Below, one piece after another: positions 7,269 to 15,041 of a DNA stretch of 20,478 nucleotides. The stretch lies in NCBI GenBank assembly GCA_002449915.1, contig DJXY01000119.1:1-20478 (forward strand), read 5' to 3'. Position 1 is the stretch's first letter; each line of letters starts with the position of its first letter. A program made the position numbers and the translations under genes. The notes under the pieces were generated by a model, which saw nothing but the letters and a program-made list of their open reading frames with translations, was not told the DNA's origin and searched no databases. The DNA comes from Oribacterium sp. UBA6992 (lineage in GTDB: Bacteria > Bacillota > Clostridia > Lachnospirales > Lachnospiraceae).

Positions 7269-9808
7269 CAGAGGAGCTTTATAATATTATGAACTGGGCC
7301 GATGTTGAGGAAATCACATATTCAGAGTCCACACAGCCAAAAAGAATCCTCGGACCACATCTTTTGGAGGAGGGGCTCCTTATCCAGGCATTTCTGCCGA
7401 CAGCTAAGGATATCGAGGTCAAGATTCAGGGAGACCGGGTCTATCAGATGGAGCTTGCGGATGAGCAGGGATTTTTTGCCGTGCTGATCCCGGAAAAGGA
7501 GGAGTGGCATGGAGAGATACCGAAATACTCCTTCCTGATTACCTTTGATAATGATACCACAGAGGAAACCGAGGATCCCTACAGCTTTGCATCTATCTAT
7601 ACCGATGAGGATCTGAAACGCTTTAACGCCGGCATTCATTATGAGGTCTACAATAAGATGGGTGCGCATCCGGTAGTGATTGACGGGGTCGAGGGCGTGG
7701 AGTTCTCTGTCTGGGCGCCCAATGCGCAGAGAGTTTCCGTTGTCGGAGATTTCAATCTCTGGGACGGCAGGAGAAATATGATGCAGAAGCTGGGAGACAG
7801 CGGTGTATTTGAGCTGTTTATCCCGCGACTTAAGCCCGGCACGCTTTATAAATATGAGATCAAGCAGCTGCACAAGGACCCGTTTTTAAAGATTGATCCC
7901 TATGCCTTTGGATTTGAGCTGCGCCCCAATACGGCATCTATTGTCAGGGATATCGAGGACTTTACCTGGACGGATCAGGAGTGGCAGGAAAAAAAGCTTA
8001 CGGCAAAGCCCAAGGAAGAGCCGATGTCTGTTTACGAGGTGCACCTTGGATCCTTTATCCGGAAGCAGCCGTTGATTAACGAGGATGGTACGGCGGTGAA
8101 TGGATCGGAGTTCTACAATTACCGCGAAATCGCCAAAAAGCTTGCCGAGTATGTCCATAAGATGGGTTATACCCATATCGAGATCATGCCGGTGATGGAG
8201 CATCCCCTGGATGAATCCTGGGGATATCAGGTCAGCGGCTACTATGCACCAACCGCCCGTTATGGTACTGCCGAGGATTTTATGTATTTCATGAACTACA
8301 TGCATGAGCAGGGCATCGGAGTGATTTTGGACTGGGTACCGGCGCATTTTCCACGGGACAGCTGGGGACTTGCGCAGTATGACGGGACCGCGCTGTACGA
8401 GAGTCCGGATCCGGAGAGAGCTTCGCACCCGCACTGGGGCACGCTGATCTTTAATTATGCAAGATACGAGGCTTCCAACTTCCTGATTGCCAATGCCATG
8501 TTCTGGGCGGATAAGTACCATGCAGACGGGATCCGCATGGATGCGGTTGCGTCGATACTGTATCTTGATTATCGCAGACAGGGCGGCAATGCACCGCGCA
8601 ATATGTATGGCGGCAACGAAAATCTGGATGCGGTGGAGTTCCTTAAGCATCTAAACAGCCAGTTCCATAAAAAGTTCCCGGGCACGCTGCTGATCGCAGA
8701 GGAGTCTACGGCATGGCCCAATGTCACAGGATCCGTAGAGGACGGAGGTCTGGGCTTTGACTTAAAGTGGAACATGGGCTGGATGAATGATTTCCTCTCC
8801 TACATGCAGTGCGATCCGTTTTTCCGTAAAAACAATTACAATCAGCTGACCTTCTCGATGATCTATAATTACTCTGAGGATTTCCAGCTGGTGTTCTCCC
8901 ATGATGAGGTGGTACATGGCAAACGTTCCATGCTTGGCAAGATGCCGGGCAAGACCTTTGAGGAGAAGGCGCGGAATCTCCGGGCAGCCTATGGATATTT
9001 CTGGACGCACCCTGGCAAGAAGCTTCTGTTTATGGCACAGGATTTTGCGCAGTATGATGAGTGGTCCGAGTCGCAGGAAATCGAGTGGAATCTCCTGGAG
9101 TATCCGGTACATAAGGATACGCAGAGCTTTGTCAAGGATCTGAATGAAGTCTACCAAAGCCATCCGGCACTCTGGAAGCTTGATTATTACCCGGATGGAT
9201 TTGAGTGGATCAACTGCAGCTACCGGGATCTGAGCCTTGTCATGTTTGTCCGTAAGACGGATAAACCGGAGGAAACCATCCTGGTGGTATCCAACTTTGA
9301 CAATATTGCGCATCCGAAATTCCGGGTCGGCGTACCGTTCTGCTGCACTGCCAAGGCATTGATTTCGTCCGACGACAAGAAGTACGGTGGATTTGGCATG
9401 GTGCATAAGGTGGCACATAAAGCAGAGAAGATGGAGTGGGATGACCGGGAGTATTCGGTGGAGATTGACATTCCGTCGATGTCTACCACCATCTACCAGC
9501 TGACCCCGGCAACGCCGGAGCCTGAGCGGAAGAAAAAGGCTGCGCAGAAATCCGAAGCTGTAAAAGCAGAGGATACTGTAGTGGAAGGTCCAACAGGAGA
9601 AGATACAGCTGCAAAAGTAAAAAAGCCGGCAGCCAGGAAATCTACGGCGAAGCGATCTATTGCCGGGAAATCCACGTCAAAGGCATCCGCTAAGGAGAAG
9701 GCTTCTGCAGCTAAAACCCGCAGCGCGTCCTCACAGACCATAGGCAAAACGGCTAAGGCAAAAACGACCAAAAAGGCAGCAGCAGTAACAAAACGGCGGA
9801 AGGGATAA
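7265..9808 (+). CDS. glgB: 1,4-alpha-glucan (glycogen) branching enzyme with basic C-terminal tail
   Basis: This 847-residue GH13 enzyme makes alpha-1,6 branches in glycogen. ATG overlaps the previous stop as ATGA, with AGGAGG at 7250-7255. Two N-terminal beta domains (about 25-110, and a CBM48 at about 140-235 with GVEFSVWAPNAQRVSVVGDF) precede the barrel. All catalytic sites are intact: DWVPAH (D356-H361), DGIRMD with nucleophile D426, IAEEST with acid/base E479, and SHDEVVHG with H546-D547. The catalytic and beta-sandwich parts end near residue 746, a normal place for GlgB. The last 101 residues are extra: an acidic-basic mixed linker, then from about residue 784 a Lys/Arg/Ala/Ser/Thr-rich segment with 22 basic and one acidic residue out of 64. 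That tail resembles histone H1-like proteins and is unusual for GlgB; its role is unknown. Confidence 0.95.
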   Translation: MTEELYNIMNWADVEEITYSESTQPKRILGPHLLEEGLLIQAFLPTAKDIEVKIQGDRVYQMELADEQGFFAVLIPEKEEWHGEIPKYSFLITFDNDTTEETEDPYSFASIYTDEDLKRFNAGIHYEVYNKMGAHPVVIDGVEGVEFSVWAPNAQRVSVVGDFNLWDGRRNMMQKLGDSGVFELFIPRLKPGTLYKYEIKQLHKDPFLKIDPYAFGFELRPNTASIVRDIEDFTWTDQEWQEKKLTAKPKEEPMSVYEVHLGSFIRKQPLINEDGTAVNGSEFYNYREIAKKLAEYVHKMGYTHIEIMPVMEHPLDESWGYQVSGYYAPTARYGTAEDFMYFMNYMHEQGIGVILDWVPAHFPRDSWGLAQYDGTALYESPDPERASHPHWGTLIFNYARYEASNFLIANAMFWADKYHADGIRMDAVASILYLDYRRQGGNAPRNMYGGNENLDAVEFLKHLNSQFHKKFPGTLLIAEESTAWPNVTGSVEDGGLGFDLKWNMGWMNDFLSYMQCDPFFRKNNYNQLTFSMIYNYSEDFQLVFSHDEVVHGKRSMLGKMPGKTFEEKARNLRAAYGYFWTHPGKKLLFMAQDFAQYDEWSESQEIEWNLLEYPVHKDTQSFVKDLNEVYQSHPALWKLDYYPDGFEWINCSYRDLSLVMFVRKTDKPEETILVVSNFDNIAHPKFRVGVPFCCTAKALISSDDKKYGGFGMVHKVAHKAEKMEWDDREYSVEIDIPSMSTTIYQLTPATPEPERKKKAAQKSEAVKAEDTVVEGPTGEDTAAKVKKPAARKSTAKRSIAGKSTSKASAKEKASAAKTRSASSQTIGKTAKAKTTKKAAAVTKRRKG

Positions 9809-9817
9809 AATTCAGAT

Positions 9818-11410
9818 ATGAAAAAGGCAGGATTGCTTCTTCCGGTATTTTCACTTCCGGGGAAGTATGGCATTGGTTCTTTAGGTAAGGAGGCGATGGA
9901 TTTCATCGACCTCCTTGCAGATACGGGTAATAAAATCTGGCAGGTTCTACCGATGGGACCGACAGGCTTCGGAGACTCACCCTATCAGGCATTCTCCGCT
10001 TTTGCAGGGAATCCATATTTTGTAAACCTGGAAAAGCTTACCGAGGAAGGACTCCTTACCGAGGAGTTTCTTGCAGATCTCGATTTTGGAGAGGATCCCG
10101 GGAGAGTCGATTATGGAAAGCAGTATGTTTCACGGAATCTCGCGCTGAGAGAGGCTTACCGGAACTTTAAAAAGCTGGAAGGCAGCTCTGTTTCCGAGCT
10201 TCTTAAGGAAACACCGGAGGAGACCCTGGAATACTGCAGATTTATGGCTATCAAGCAGGCAGAACAGGGAGAGCACTGGAATCGCTGGCCGGAGAAATTA
10301 AGAGACCATGATAAGGCAGCGGTGGAAGCATTCACCGGAGAGCATGAGGACGAGATCGGATTTCATGCGTTTGTGCAGATGGAGTTCCGGAAGCAGTGGC
10401 AGGAGGTTCATGACTACGCTAGAGTCCGGGGTATCGAGATCCTGGGAGATATCCCGATTTACTGTGCGGCGGATTCCTCGGATGTGTGGGCACACCGGGA
10501 GCTGTTTCAGTATGATAAGGATGGAGATCCGACCGGCGTTGCAGGCGTGCCGCCAGATGCATTCAGCGCGACAGGGCAGCTGTGGGGAAATCCGCTGTAT
10601 GACTGGCAGCAGCATGCTGTAACAGGCTTCCAATGGTGGATTGACCGGATCGGCTACTGCTTCGACCTGTACGACGCGCTCAGGGTGGATCATTTCCGGG
10701 GATTTGAAGCTTATTATTCTATACCGTATGGTGATGAGACGGCTGAGAACGGCAAGTGGGTCAAGGGCCCGGGCATGGCGCTGTTCCGTGCGTTGTATGA
10801 GCACTTTGGGACGAAGAAGCTGCCGATTGTCGCGGAGGATCTGGGTGTCATTACCGATGAAGTACGTGAACTTATGGAGGAGACCGGGTTCCCCGGCATG
10901 AAGGTGCTGCAGTTTGCGTGGGATGCCGGTGCAGGGAATACATATCTTCCGCATAATTTCACAACGACCAATTGTATCTGCTATACCGGAACGCACGATA
11001 ATGATACGCTCAGGCACTGGTTTGAGACCATTCCGGACTGGGAGAGAAACTATATTTATCAGTATACCTCGAGATCCGGAAATGACTGGTACGCAATGCC
11101 GGAGCTTCTGATTAAGCGTGCCATGGGCACCATTGCGGACACGGTAATTATACCTGCGGCAGATTATCTCGGACTGGAGGGTGAAGCGAGGATCAATCAG
11201 CCGGGTACCAGCGGTGCGAACTGGCAGTGGAGAATGCAGGAGGGCGCTTTTACGGAGCATGAGAAGCAGGTGATGGCTGAAATTGTCGGTGTCTACGGGA
11301 GATACCAAAAGGCTAATCCAAAGCCGGAGCCAGCAGAGGAAAAAGAAGCAGAAACCGAGGCAGAGGTGGAAACGGAAGCACAGGCATCTCCGGAGGCGGA
11401 AAAAGAATAA
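9818..11410 (+). CDS. malQ: 4-alpha-glucanotransferase (amylomaltase) with acidic C-terminal tail
   Basis: This 530-residue GH77 enzyme moves alpha-1,4-glucan segments between chains and releases glucose, working on maltodextrins or on glycogen outer chains. It starts 9 bases after glgB; the likely binding site, GGAAGGG at 9798-9804, lies inside the last codons of glgB, 13 bases from ATG, which is long. Family motifs run in order: GIGSLG, WQVLPMGPTG, GDSPYQAFSAFAGNP, GDIPIY, GVPPDAFSATGQLWGNPLYDW, RVDHFRGF with nucleophile D291, VAEDLG with acid/base E340, GTHDNDT with H393-D394, and INQPGTSGANWQWRM near the C-terminus. The usual fold ends near residue 497. Residues 498-530 form an extra Pro/Ala/Glu tail with 12 Glu and 4 Lys, net about -8. 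It is the last gene of the glycogen operon. Confidence 0.95.
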   Translation: MKKAGLLLPVFSLPGKYGIGSLGKEAMDFIDLLADTGNKIWQVLPMGPTGFGDSPYQAFSAFAGNPYFVNLEKLTEEGLLTEEFLADLDFGEDPGRVDYGKQYVSRNLALREAYRNFKKLEGSSVSELLKETPEETLEYCRFMAIKQAEQGEHWNRWPEKLRDHDKAAVEAFTGEHEDEIGFHAFVQMEFRKQWQEVHDYARVRGIEILGDIPIYCAADSSDVWAHRELFQYDKDGDPTGVAGVPPDAFSATGQLWGNPLYDWQQHAVTGFQWWIDRIGYCFDLYDALRVDHFRGFEAYYSIPYGDETAENGKWVKGPGMALFRALYEHFGTKKLPIVAEDLGVITDEVRELMEETGFPGMKVLQFAWDAGAGNTYLPHNFTTTNCICYTGTHDNDTLRHWFETIPDWERNYIYQYTSRSGNDWYAMPELLIKRAMGTIADTVIIPAADYLGLEGEARINQPGTSGANWQWRMQEGAFTEHEKQVMAEIVGVYGRYQKANPKPEPAEEKEAETEAEVETEAQASPEAEKE

Positions 11411-11419
11411 CAAAAACAG

Positions 11420-11456
11420 AGCTCCGAGCAGTGAAATCTGCCCGGAGCTCTTGACT
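11420..11456. terminator. Bidirectional terminator between malQ and the Ig-like membrane protein gene
   Basis: GAGCTCCG (11420-11427) pairs with CGGAGCTC (11444-11451), continued after one mismatch by GCAG/CTGC around a 6-base loop. The plus-strand tail (TTGACTTCT) is weak in T. Read on the minus strand the stem is followed by TGTTTTTGTT, a good tail. It lies between convergent genes and probably serves both. Confidence 0.8.
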
Positions 11457-11504
11457 TCTCAAGATGTTTATTTGTTTCTTTAAACTCTTTGTTCCTTTGG
11501 ACAC

Positions 11505-12158
11505 TTAATTTACCGAGAAGGTTGCAGGTACCTCATTACCGGCGAGGTCCTTGACATACACCTGCAGTGTATCGGTTTTCATGGAAAACATGACCGTACC
11601 GGTGGATTTGTTGACATCTGTCGGGCGAATGTTGTCACCATCGCCGTCGATCGCATAAATGGAATCAAAGTCCACGCCGGACTGGTTGTCACTGACGGTA
11701 AACTCAATGTAGCCAGCGCCGAGGTTTACGGAATCCTCATCAATGACCGGCGGGGTTTCATCCAGCAGATTGACCTGTGTGCGGCAGGTTTTAATCATGC
11801 CGTTTACAGAGGTTGCGGTTACGGTCAAGGTACCATTATCATCCAGTACTGCTGTATAATCAGATCCATCCTTGGTGAGCTCGATGGGCTCGCCCTCGAG
11901 AGTTGCCGTCAGATTTTTTAATGGCAGCAGTCCGCCGGGCTTTACAGAAACGGTGGCAGTTTTGTAATCGGTCGTATTGGGATCCGAGACCTCTACGGAA
12001 GGTGAAGCGGTCACAAGTAAAAAGATGATGCCGTTGATTACAATGTACGGAACCAGGAAGCCGAACAGGAAACGCAGGATGCCGCTGCCGCTCTTTTTCT
12101 GCAAGCTTCTTCCGTAGGTATCGTATTTAAGATTCTGATAGGAAGACTTTCTGGACAT
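11505..12158 (-). CDS. Unknown membrane-anchored protein with Ig-like extracellular domains
   Basis: I do not recognise a named family. The protein has 217 residues from the ATG at 12158, which has GAGGAG four bases upstream on the minus strand; a GTG six codons earlier lacks a binding site. Residues 1-26 are basic and probably cytoplasmic, and residues about 27-51 form one transmembrane helix, so the rest should be outside. Residues about 52-135 look like a beta-rich bacterial Ig-like domain (alternating hydrophobics, YTAVLDDNGTLTVTATSVNG). A DETPPVID linker begins a second domain (about 133-217) with FTVSDNQSGVDF and VYVKDLAGNEV, the pattern of Ig-like/cadherin-like repeat modules of surface proteins. 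It has no catalytic motif that I can see. It is divergent from rho and shares a promoter region with it. Confidence 0.7.
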   Translation of the reverse strand: MSRKSSYQNLKYDTYGRSLQKKSGSGILRFLFGFLVPYIVINGIIFLLVTASPSVEVSDPNTTDYKTATVSVKPGGLLPLKNLTATLEGEPIELTKDGSDYTAVLDDNGTLTVTATSVNGMIKTCRTQVNLLDETPPVIDEDSVNLGAGYIEFTVSDNQSGVDFDSIYAIDGDGDNIRPTDVNKSTGTVMFSMKTDTLQVYVKDLAGNEVPATFSVN

Positions 12159-12194
12159 GTTTCTCCTCTTTTTCACATCATTAAGAATTTAATC

Positions 12195-12223
12195 AGTATA
12201 ACAAAAACAGCCTTGCCTTACAA
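12195..12223 (-). promoter_or_regulatory. Promoter of the Ig-like membrane protein gene
   Basis: On the minus strand, TTGTAA (12223-12218), a 17-base spacer, and an extended -10 TGTTATACT ending at 12195. The predicted transcript start is near 12188, giving a leader of about 30 bases. The -35 box overlaps that of the rho promoter. Confidence 0.7.
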
Positions 12224-12241
12224 GGTTGAACTTGCTATACT
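12213..12241 (+). promoter_or_regulatory. rho promoter
   Basis: TTGCCT (12213-12218), a 17-base spacer, and TATACT (12236-12241) with the extended -10 dinucleotide TG at 12233-12234. The predicted start near 12248 gives a leader of about 176 nt before the rho ATG. Confidence 0.75.
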
Positions 12242-12252
12242 GATTTTATCAT

Positions 12253-12353
12253 AAGTCAGTTTCGATTTTCTTTTGACTTCACGTCAAATTTCTTAAAGTC
12301 AAAATCGAATCCCGTAAACTTTTCACTATGATTTCAATGATCCTATAAGGATC
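12253..12353 (+). promoter_or_regulatory. Structured rho leader with alternative pairings
   Basis: TTCGATTTT (12261-12269) pairs with AAAATCGAA (12301-12309). Inside, TTTGAC (12272-12277) can pair with GTCAAA (12283-12288), or GACTT (12275-12279) can pair with AAGTC at either 12253 or 12296. A further hairpin, GATCC (12339-12343) with GGATC (12349-12353), is followed by a T-rich stretch. GATCC recurs at 12378 and 12390, offering rival partners. This is consistent with attenuation-type control of rho; that is inference. Confidence 0.5.
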
Positions 12354-12372
12354 TTAATTTGTTTATTTTATA

Positions 12373-12413
12373 TTCAAGATCCATCATCAGATCCACATTT
12401 TATCTTATCATAC
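12373..12413 (+). promoter_or_regulatory. C-rich, G-poor segment of the rho leader (possible rut site)
   Basis: This stretch just before the ribosome binding site has about 11 C and 2 G, with TC and CC steps spaced along it. A C-over-G bubble of this kind is typical of Rho loading sites. Autoregulation of rho through its leader is known in E. coli, so this may be a self-control site. Confidence 0.35.
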
Positions 12414-12423
12414 AGGAGGCAAA

Positions 12424-14793
12424 ATGAGCGACGAACGCAATGAGCAGATCTCTCTCCCGGAATCAGAGCCGCAGCATGCGGAGGCACCGGAGAGCGCCCA
12501 GGATATGAAACCGGTTCGTAAGACGACTCGTAAAACCACGACACGGAAATCCGTTTCCAAAAAAGCTAAAGACAAGCAGGATTCCAATAGCAAAGATTCC
12601 GATTCTCAGGATGCAGATCAAAATAGTCCGGAGCAAAATAGTCCAGACAGCAAATCTTTAGTCAAAAAGCATCCGGCAAAGCATACTTCGTCAGAAGATG
12701 ATCCCGTTGATGGGCATCCGGATCCAAAAGAAATCAAATCCGTAACAAAATCTACTACAAGACGGAGCCGCAGTACAAAAAGGGCGGTGAAGAGTGCAGA
12801 AGACGCTGTAACCGATACTGCAGCCGAAACAGTAGGCAAGCTGAATCCGGTGGATGCCAGGCAGGAAGGCGCAGAAGATTTCCATGCCAAAGGTAATGGG
12901 GACTCTGCTGTAGAAAGCAAGGGTAGAAATACAGGATTGGAGACATCTGCCACAGCTTTGGATGTGAATGCTTCTGTTTCCGCAGTTTCCACTGACAATG
13001 CTTCTATAGAGGCATCAGTGCCTGCAATAGCGACACCTGCTGAAAGCGCTTCCACTATTGCGTCAGCGACGGCAGATGCTGTAGATGCCGGATTTGCTTC
13101 TGTGGCGTCTGCTTCTAACGGAACGGGAACAGCAGCGGCATCGAAGGAAACCGCAAAAAGGCCAGTGCGGAAGCATACCACCCGGAAGCAGACAGGTAAG
13201 GAGCCGATGGTCAAGAGGGACCAGGAGTCCGGGGATGCTGCGGTGTCAGGAGATGTCAAAGCATCAACACAGGAGGATAAGCCGGCGAATAAAGCGGACG
13301 CGAAAAAACACACGGTACATATCATTCGCAGAAAACACCCGGTAGCGGCAGCAGAAGCGGCGCCCACAGCACAGATGACCACAGCTTCTGCAGCAACCGG
13401 AATTGCAGCTTTACCGGCAAACCGGGCAGACAGCCAGATTCCGGAAGCGATACGTAAGGATGTACCGGAACCGGCAGTGGAAAACTCGTCGGAACTTATA
13501 GAGGGTCCACGGACAGAGGACACGGCGGGAGAGCAAAAAGAGGATTTACGCGGAAATACCGCGCCGGAAGAGAATAAGGGTGAGAATGAGCCTTCCATCA
13601 TGCGGGATCCCAATGCCAAAGCATGCGGCGGTATCCTGGAGGTGATGCAGGATGGATTTGGCTTTATCCGTTCTGAGAATTTCCTGCCTGGAGATCATGA
13701 TGTCTACGTCAATCCGCAGATGATCCGCCGATATAACCTTAAGACCGGAGATATGCTGCGCGGGTATTCCAAAACCAGAAATCCCAATGAGCGCTATGGC
13801 GCGCTTATGTATGTGGAAACCGTTAATGGAATTTCTCCGAGAGATGCGGCGCGACGTCCGGATTTTGACCGGCTGACACCGATTTTTCCGAATCAGAGGA
13901 TTCGGTTGGAAACCGAGGGTGTTAAGGCACCGACCTCACTCCGCATCCTGGATCTCCTGGCTCCGATCGGCAAGGGACAGAGAGGTATGATCGTTTCGCC
14001 GCCTAAGGCTGGTAAAACCACACTTTTAAAGCAGGTTGCCAAAGCGATCGTACGGAATGAGCCCAAGATGCATCTGCTCATTCTCCTCATTGATGAGCGT
14101 CCGGAGGAAGTTACGGACATGAAGGAGGAAGTTGAAGGCGGTATGGTGCAGGTCATTTACTCCACCTTTGATGAGCTTCCGGAGCATCACAAGAGAGTTG
14201 CGGAGATGACGATCGAGAGAGCCAAGCGGCTGGTGGAGCAGGGAGAGGATGTTACCATCCTTTTGGATTCCATTACAAGACTTGCGAGAGCTTATAACCT
14301 TGTGGTTCCGGCATCCGGCAGAACCTTGTCCGGAGGTCTGGATCCTGCAGCGCTGCATATGCCAAAGCGTTTCTTTGGTGCAGCTAGAAATATGCGGGAG
14401 GGTGGCTCGCTTACCATCCTTGCAACCGCGCTGGTGGATACCGGCTCCCGTATGGATGATGTAATTTATGAGGAGTTTAAGGGTACCGGCAACATGGAGC
14501 TTGTGCTGAACCGTGAGCTTCAGGAGCGTAGGATCTTCCCTGCGATTGATATCCTTAAGTCCGGAACACGCCGGGATGATCTGCTTTTGACGGAGCTTGA
14601 GCAGAAGGCGCTGGACATCATTCACAAGGAAACCTCGGATGAAAAGAAGGGCTCTGCGGAGGATGTCATTAATCTGTTTGAGCGCTCTCAGAATAATAAG
14701 GAGGTATGTGAGTTCCTTGTAAATGGTAAGCCGTTTACAAGACCTGTGGCTCCGCAGGGGAAACTTGTCGTAAAGGTGAACCGCAGGATCTGA
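12424..14793 (+). CDS. rho: Transcription termination factor Rho with long N-terminal extension
   Basis: This 789-residue protein is the hexameric RNA-dependent ATPase/helicase that releases transcripts; E. coli Rho has 419 residues. AGGAGG at 12414-12419 fixes the start. The conserved core begins near residue 400: the cold-shock-like RNA-binding domain ([16 protein letters not shown], about 402-470), then the RecA-like ATPase with Walker A SPPKAGKT (525-532), Walker B ILLDS (D615), the Q-loop region ASGRTLSGG (630-638), and the R-loop area FKGTGNMEL (685-693). Residues 1-395 are low complexity, rich in Ala, Ser, Thr, Glu, Lys and Arg. They carry basic patches at about 31-50, 107-124, 246-265 and 294-305, and a tandem [10 protein letters not shown] repeat at 66-75. 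I find no helical Rho_N domain before the RNA-binding domain. Extended or interrupted N-termini are known in Rho of several phyla. It lies upstream of rpmE, a common pairing in Firmicutes. Confidence 0.96.
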   Translation: MSDERNEQISLPESEPQHAEAPESAQDMKPVRKTTRKTTTRKSVSKKAKDKQDSNSKDSDSQDADQNSPEQNSPDSKSLVKKHPAKHTSSEDDPVDGHPDPKEIKSVTKSTTRRSRSTKRAVKSAEDAVTDTAAETVGKLNPVDARQEGAEDFHAKGNGDSAVESKGRNTGLETSATALDVNASVSAVSTDNASIEASVPAIATPAESASTIASATADAVDAGFASVASASNGTGTAAASKETAKRPVRKHTTRKQTGKEPMVKRDQESGDAAVSGDVKASTQEDKPANKADAKKHTVHIIRRKHPVAAAEAAPTAQMTTASAATGIAALPANRADSQIPEAIRKDVPEPAVENSSELIEGPRTEDTAGEQKEDLRGNTAPEENKGENEPSIMRDPNAKACGGILEVMQDGFGFIRSENFLPGDHDVYVNPQMIRRYNLKTGDMLRGYSKTRNPNERYGALMYVETVNGISPRDAARRPDFDRLTPIFPNQRIRLETEGVKAPTSLRILDLLAPIGKGQRGMIVSPPKAGKTTLLKQVAKAIVRNEPKMHLLILLIDERPEEVTDMKEEVEGGMVQVIYSTFDELPEHHKRVAEMTIERAKRLVEQGEDVTILLDSITRLARAYNLVVPASGRTLSGGLDPAALHMPKRFFGAARNMREGGSLTILATALVDTGSRMDDVIYEEFKGTGNMELVLNRELQERRIFPAIDILKSGTRRDDLLLTELEQKALDIIHKETSDEKKGSAEDVINLFERSQNNKEVCEFLVNGKPFTRPVAPQGKLVVKVNRRI

Positions 14794-14803
14794 CAAAAAC
14801 TTA

Positions 14804-14852
14804 GGGCGAGCCGCATGGTGGTATCGCCCGGGTAGCAATGACCGGGCTTTCC
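14804..14852 (+). terminator. Probable rho terminator with two overlapping hairpins
   Basis: GCCCGG (14826-14831) pairs with CCGGGC (14842-14847) and is followed by a short T-containing tail (TTTCCGCTTT). An earlier stem, GGGCGA (14804-14809) with TCGCCC (14824-14829), uses four of the same bases, so the two stems exclude each other. The T tract is poor, so termination strength is uncertain. The following bases to about 14959 hold nothing I can identify. Confidence 0.5.
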
Positions 14853-14959
14853 GCTTTACAGACATGTTTGGACCATGGGCAGTACCGCCTGTGTATAAAG
14901 CTTGCCGGGATAAGTTAGTCGAGAGAGATCACGGGGCATATAAATTAACCGGGAGGGGC

Positions 14960-14988
14960 TTGCCTTTTCAGATGCTTTATGTTATCTT
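14960..14988 (+). promoter_or_regulatory. rpmE promoter
   Basis: TTGCCT (14960-14965), a 17-base spacer, and an extended -10 TGTTATCTT (14980-14988). The -35 hexamer and spacing match the rho promoter exactly. The predicted start near 14995 gives a leader of about 107 nt. Confidence 0.65.
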
Positions 14989-15041
14989 GATTAGGCTTAT
15001 GCTGGTTGTTGTACAGAATCAGCAGAGAAACTTAAACTAAG

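Larger units (their letters stand above)
12191..12245. repeat. Dyad centred on 12218 spanning both divergent promoters
   Basis: AATCAGTATA (12191-12200) is the exact reverse complement of TATACTGATT (12236-12245), and CCTTG (12211-12215) of CAAGG (12221-12225). Both pairs share the same centre. The outer arms contain the two -10 boxes and the inner arms overlap the -35 boxes. Confidence 0.75.

Noticed and set aside
9505..9800. DNA-level tandem repeat or CRISPR-like array in the Lys/Ala-rich region
   Set aside because: The repetition is in amino-acid composition only. No regular unit length or conserved spacer structure exists at the DNA level, and no CRISPR array is seen anywhere in the window.
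9505..9805. The GlgB basic tail as a frameshift artefact
   Set aside because: The tail is in frame, uses ordinary codons, ends 9 bases before malQ, and supplies the malQ ribosome binding site. A similar composition appears independently in Rho. Resequencing could still overturn this.
10298..11413. A 371-codon open frame on the minus strand across malQ
   Set aside because: The plus strand carries an unmistakable intact MalQ. The minus frame is rich in residues produced by reading its codons backwards, shows no family motif, and has no convincing ribosome binding site.
12618..13619. A 333-codon open frame on the minus strand across the Rho extension
   Set aside because: It mirrors the low-complexity Ala/Ser/Thr codons of the Rho N-terminus. 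Read in the Rho frame the region continues without a break into the conserved core and has a strong ribosome binding site.
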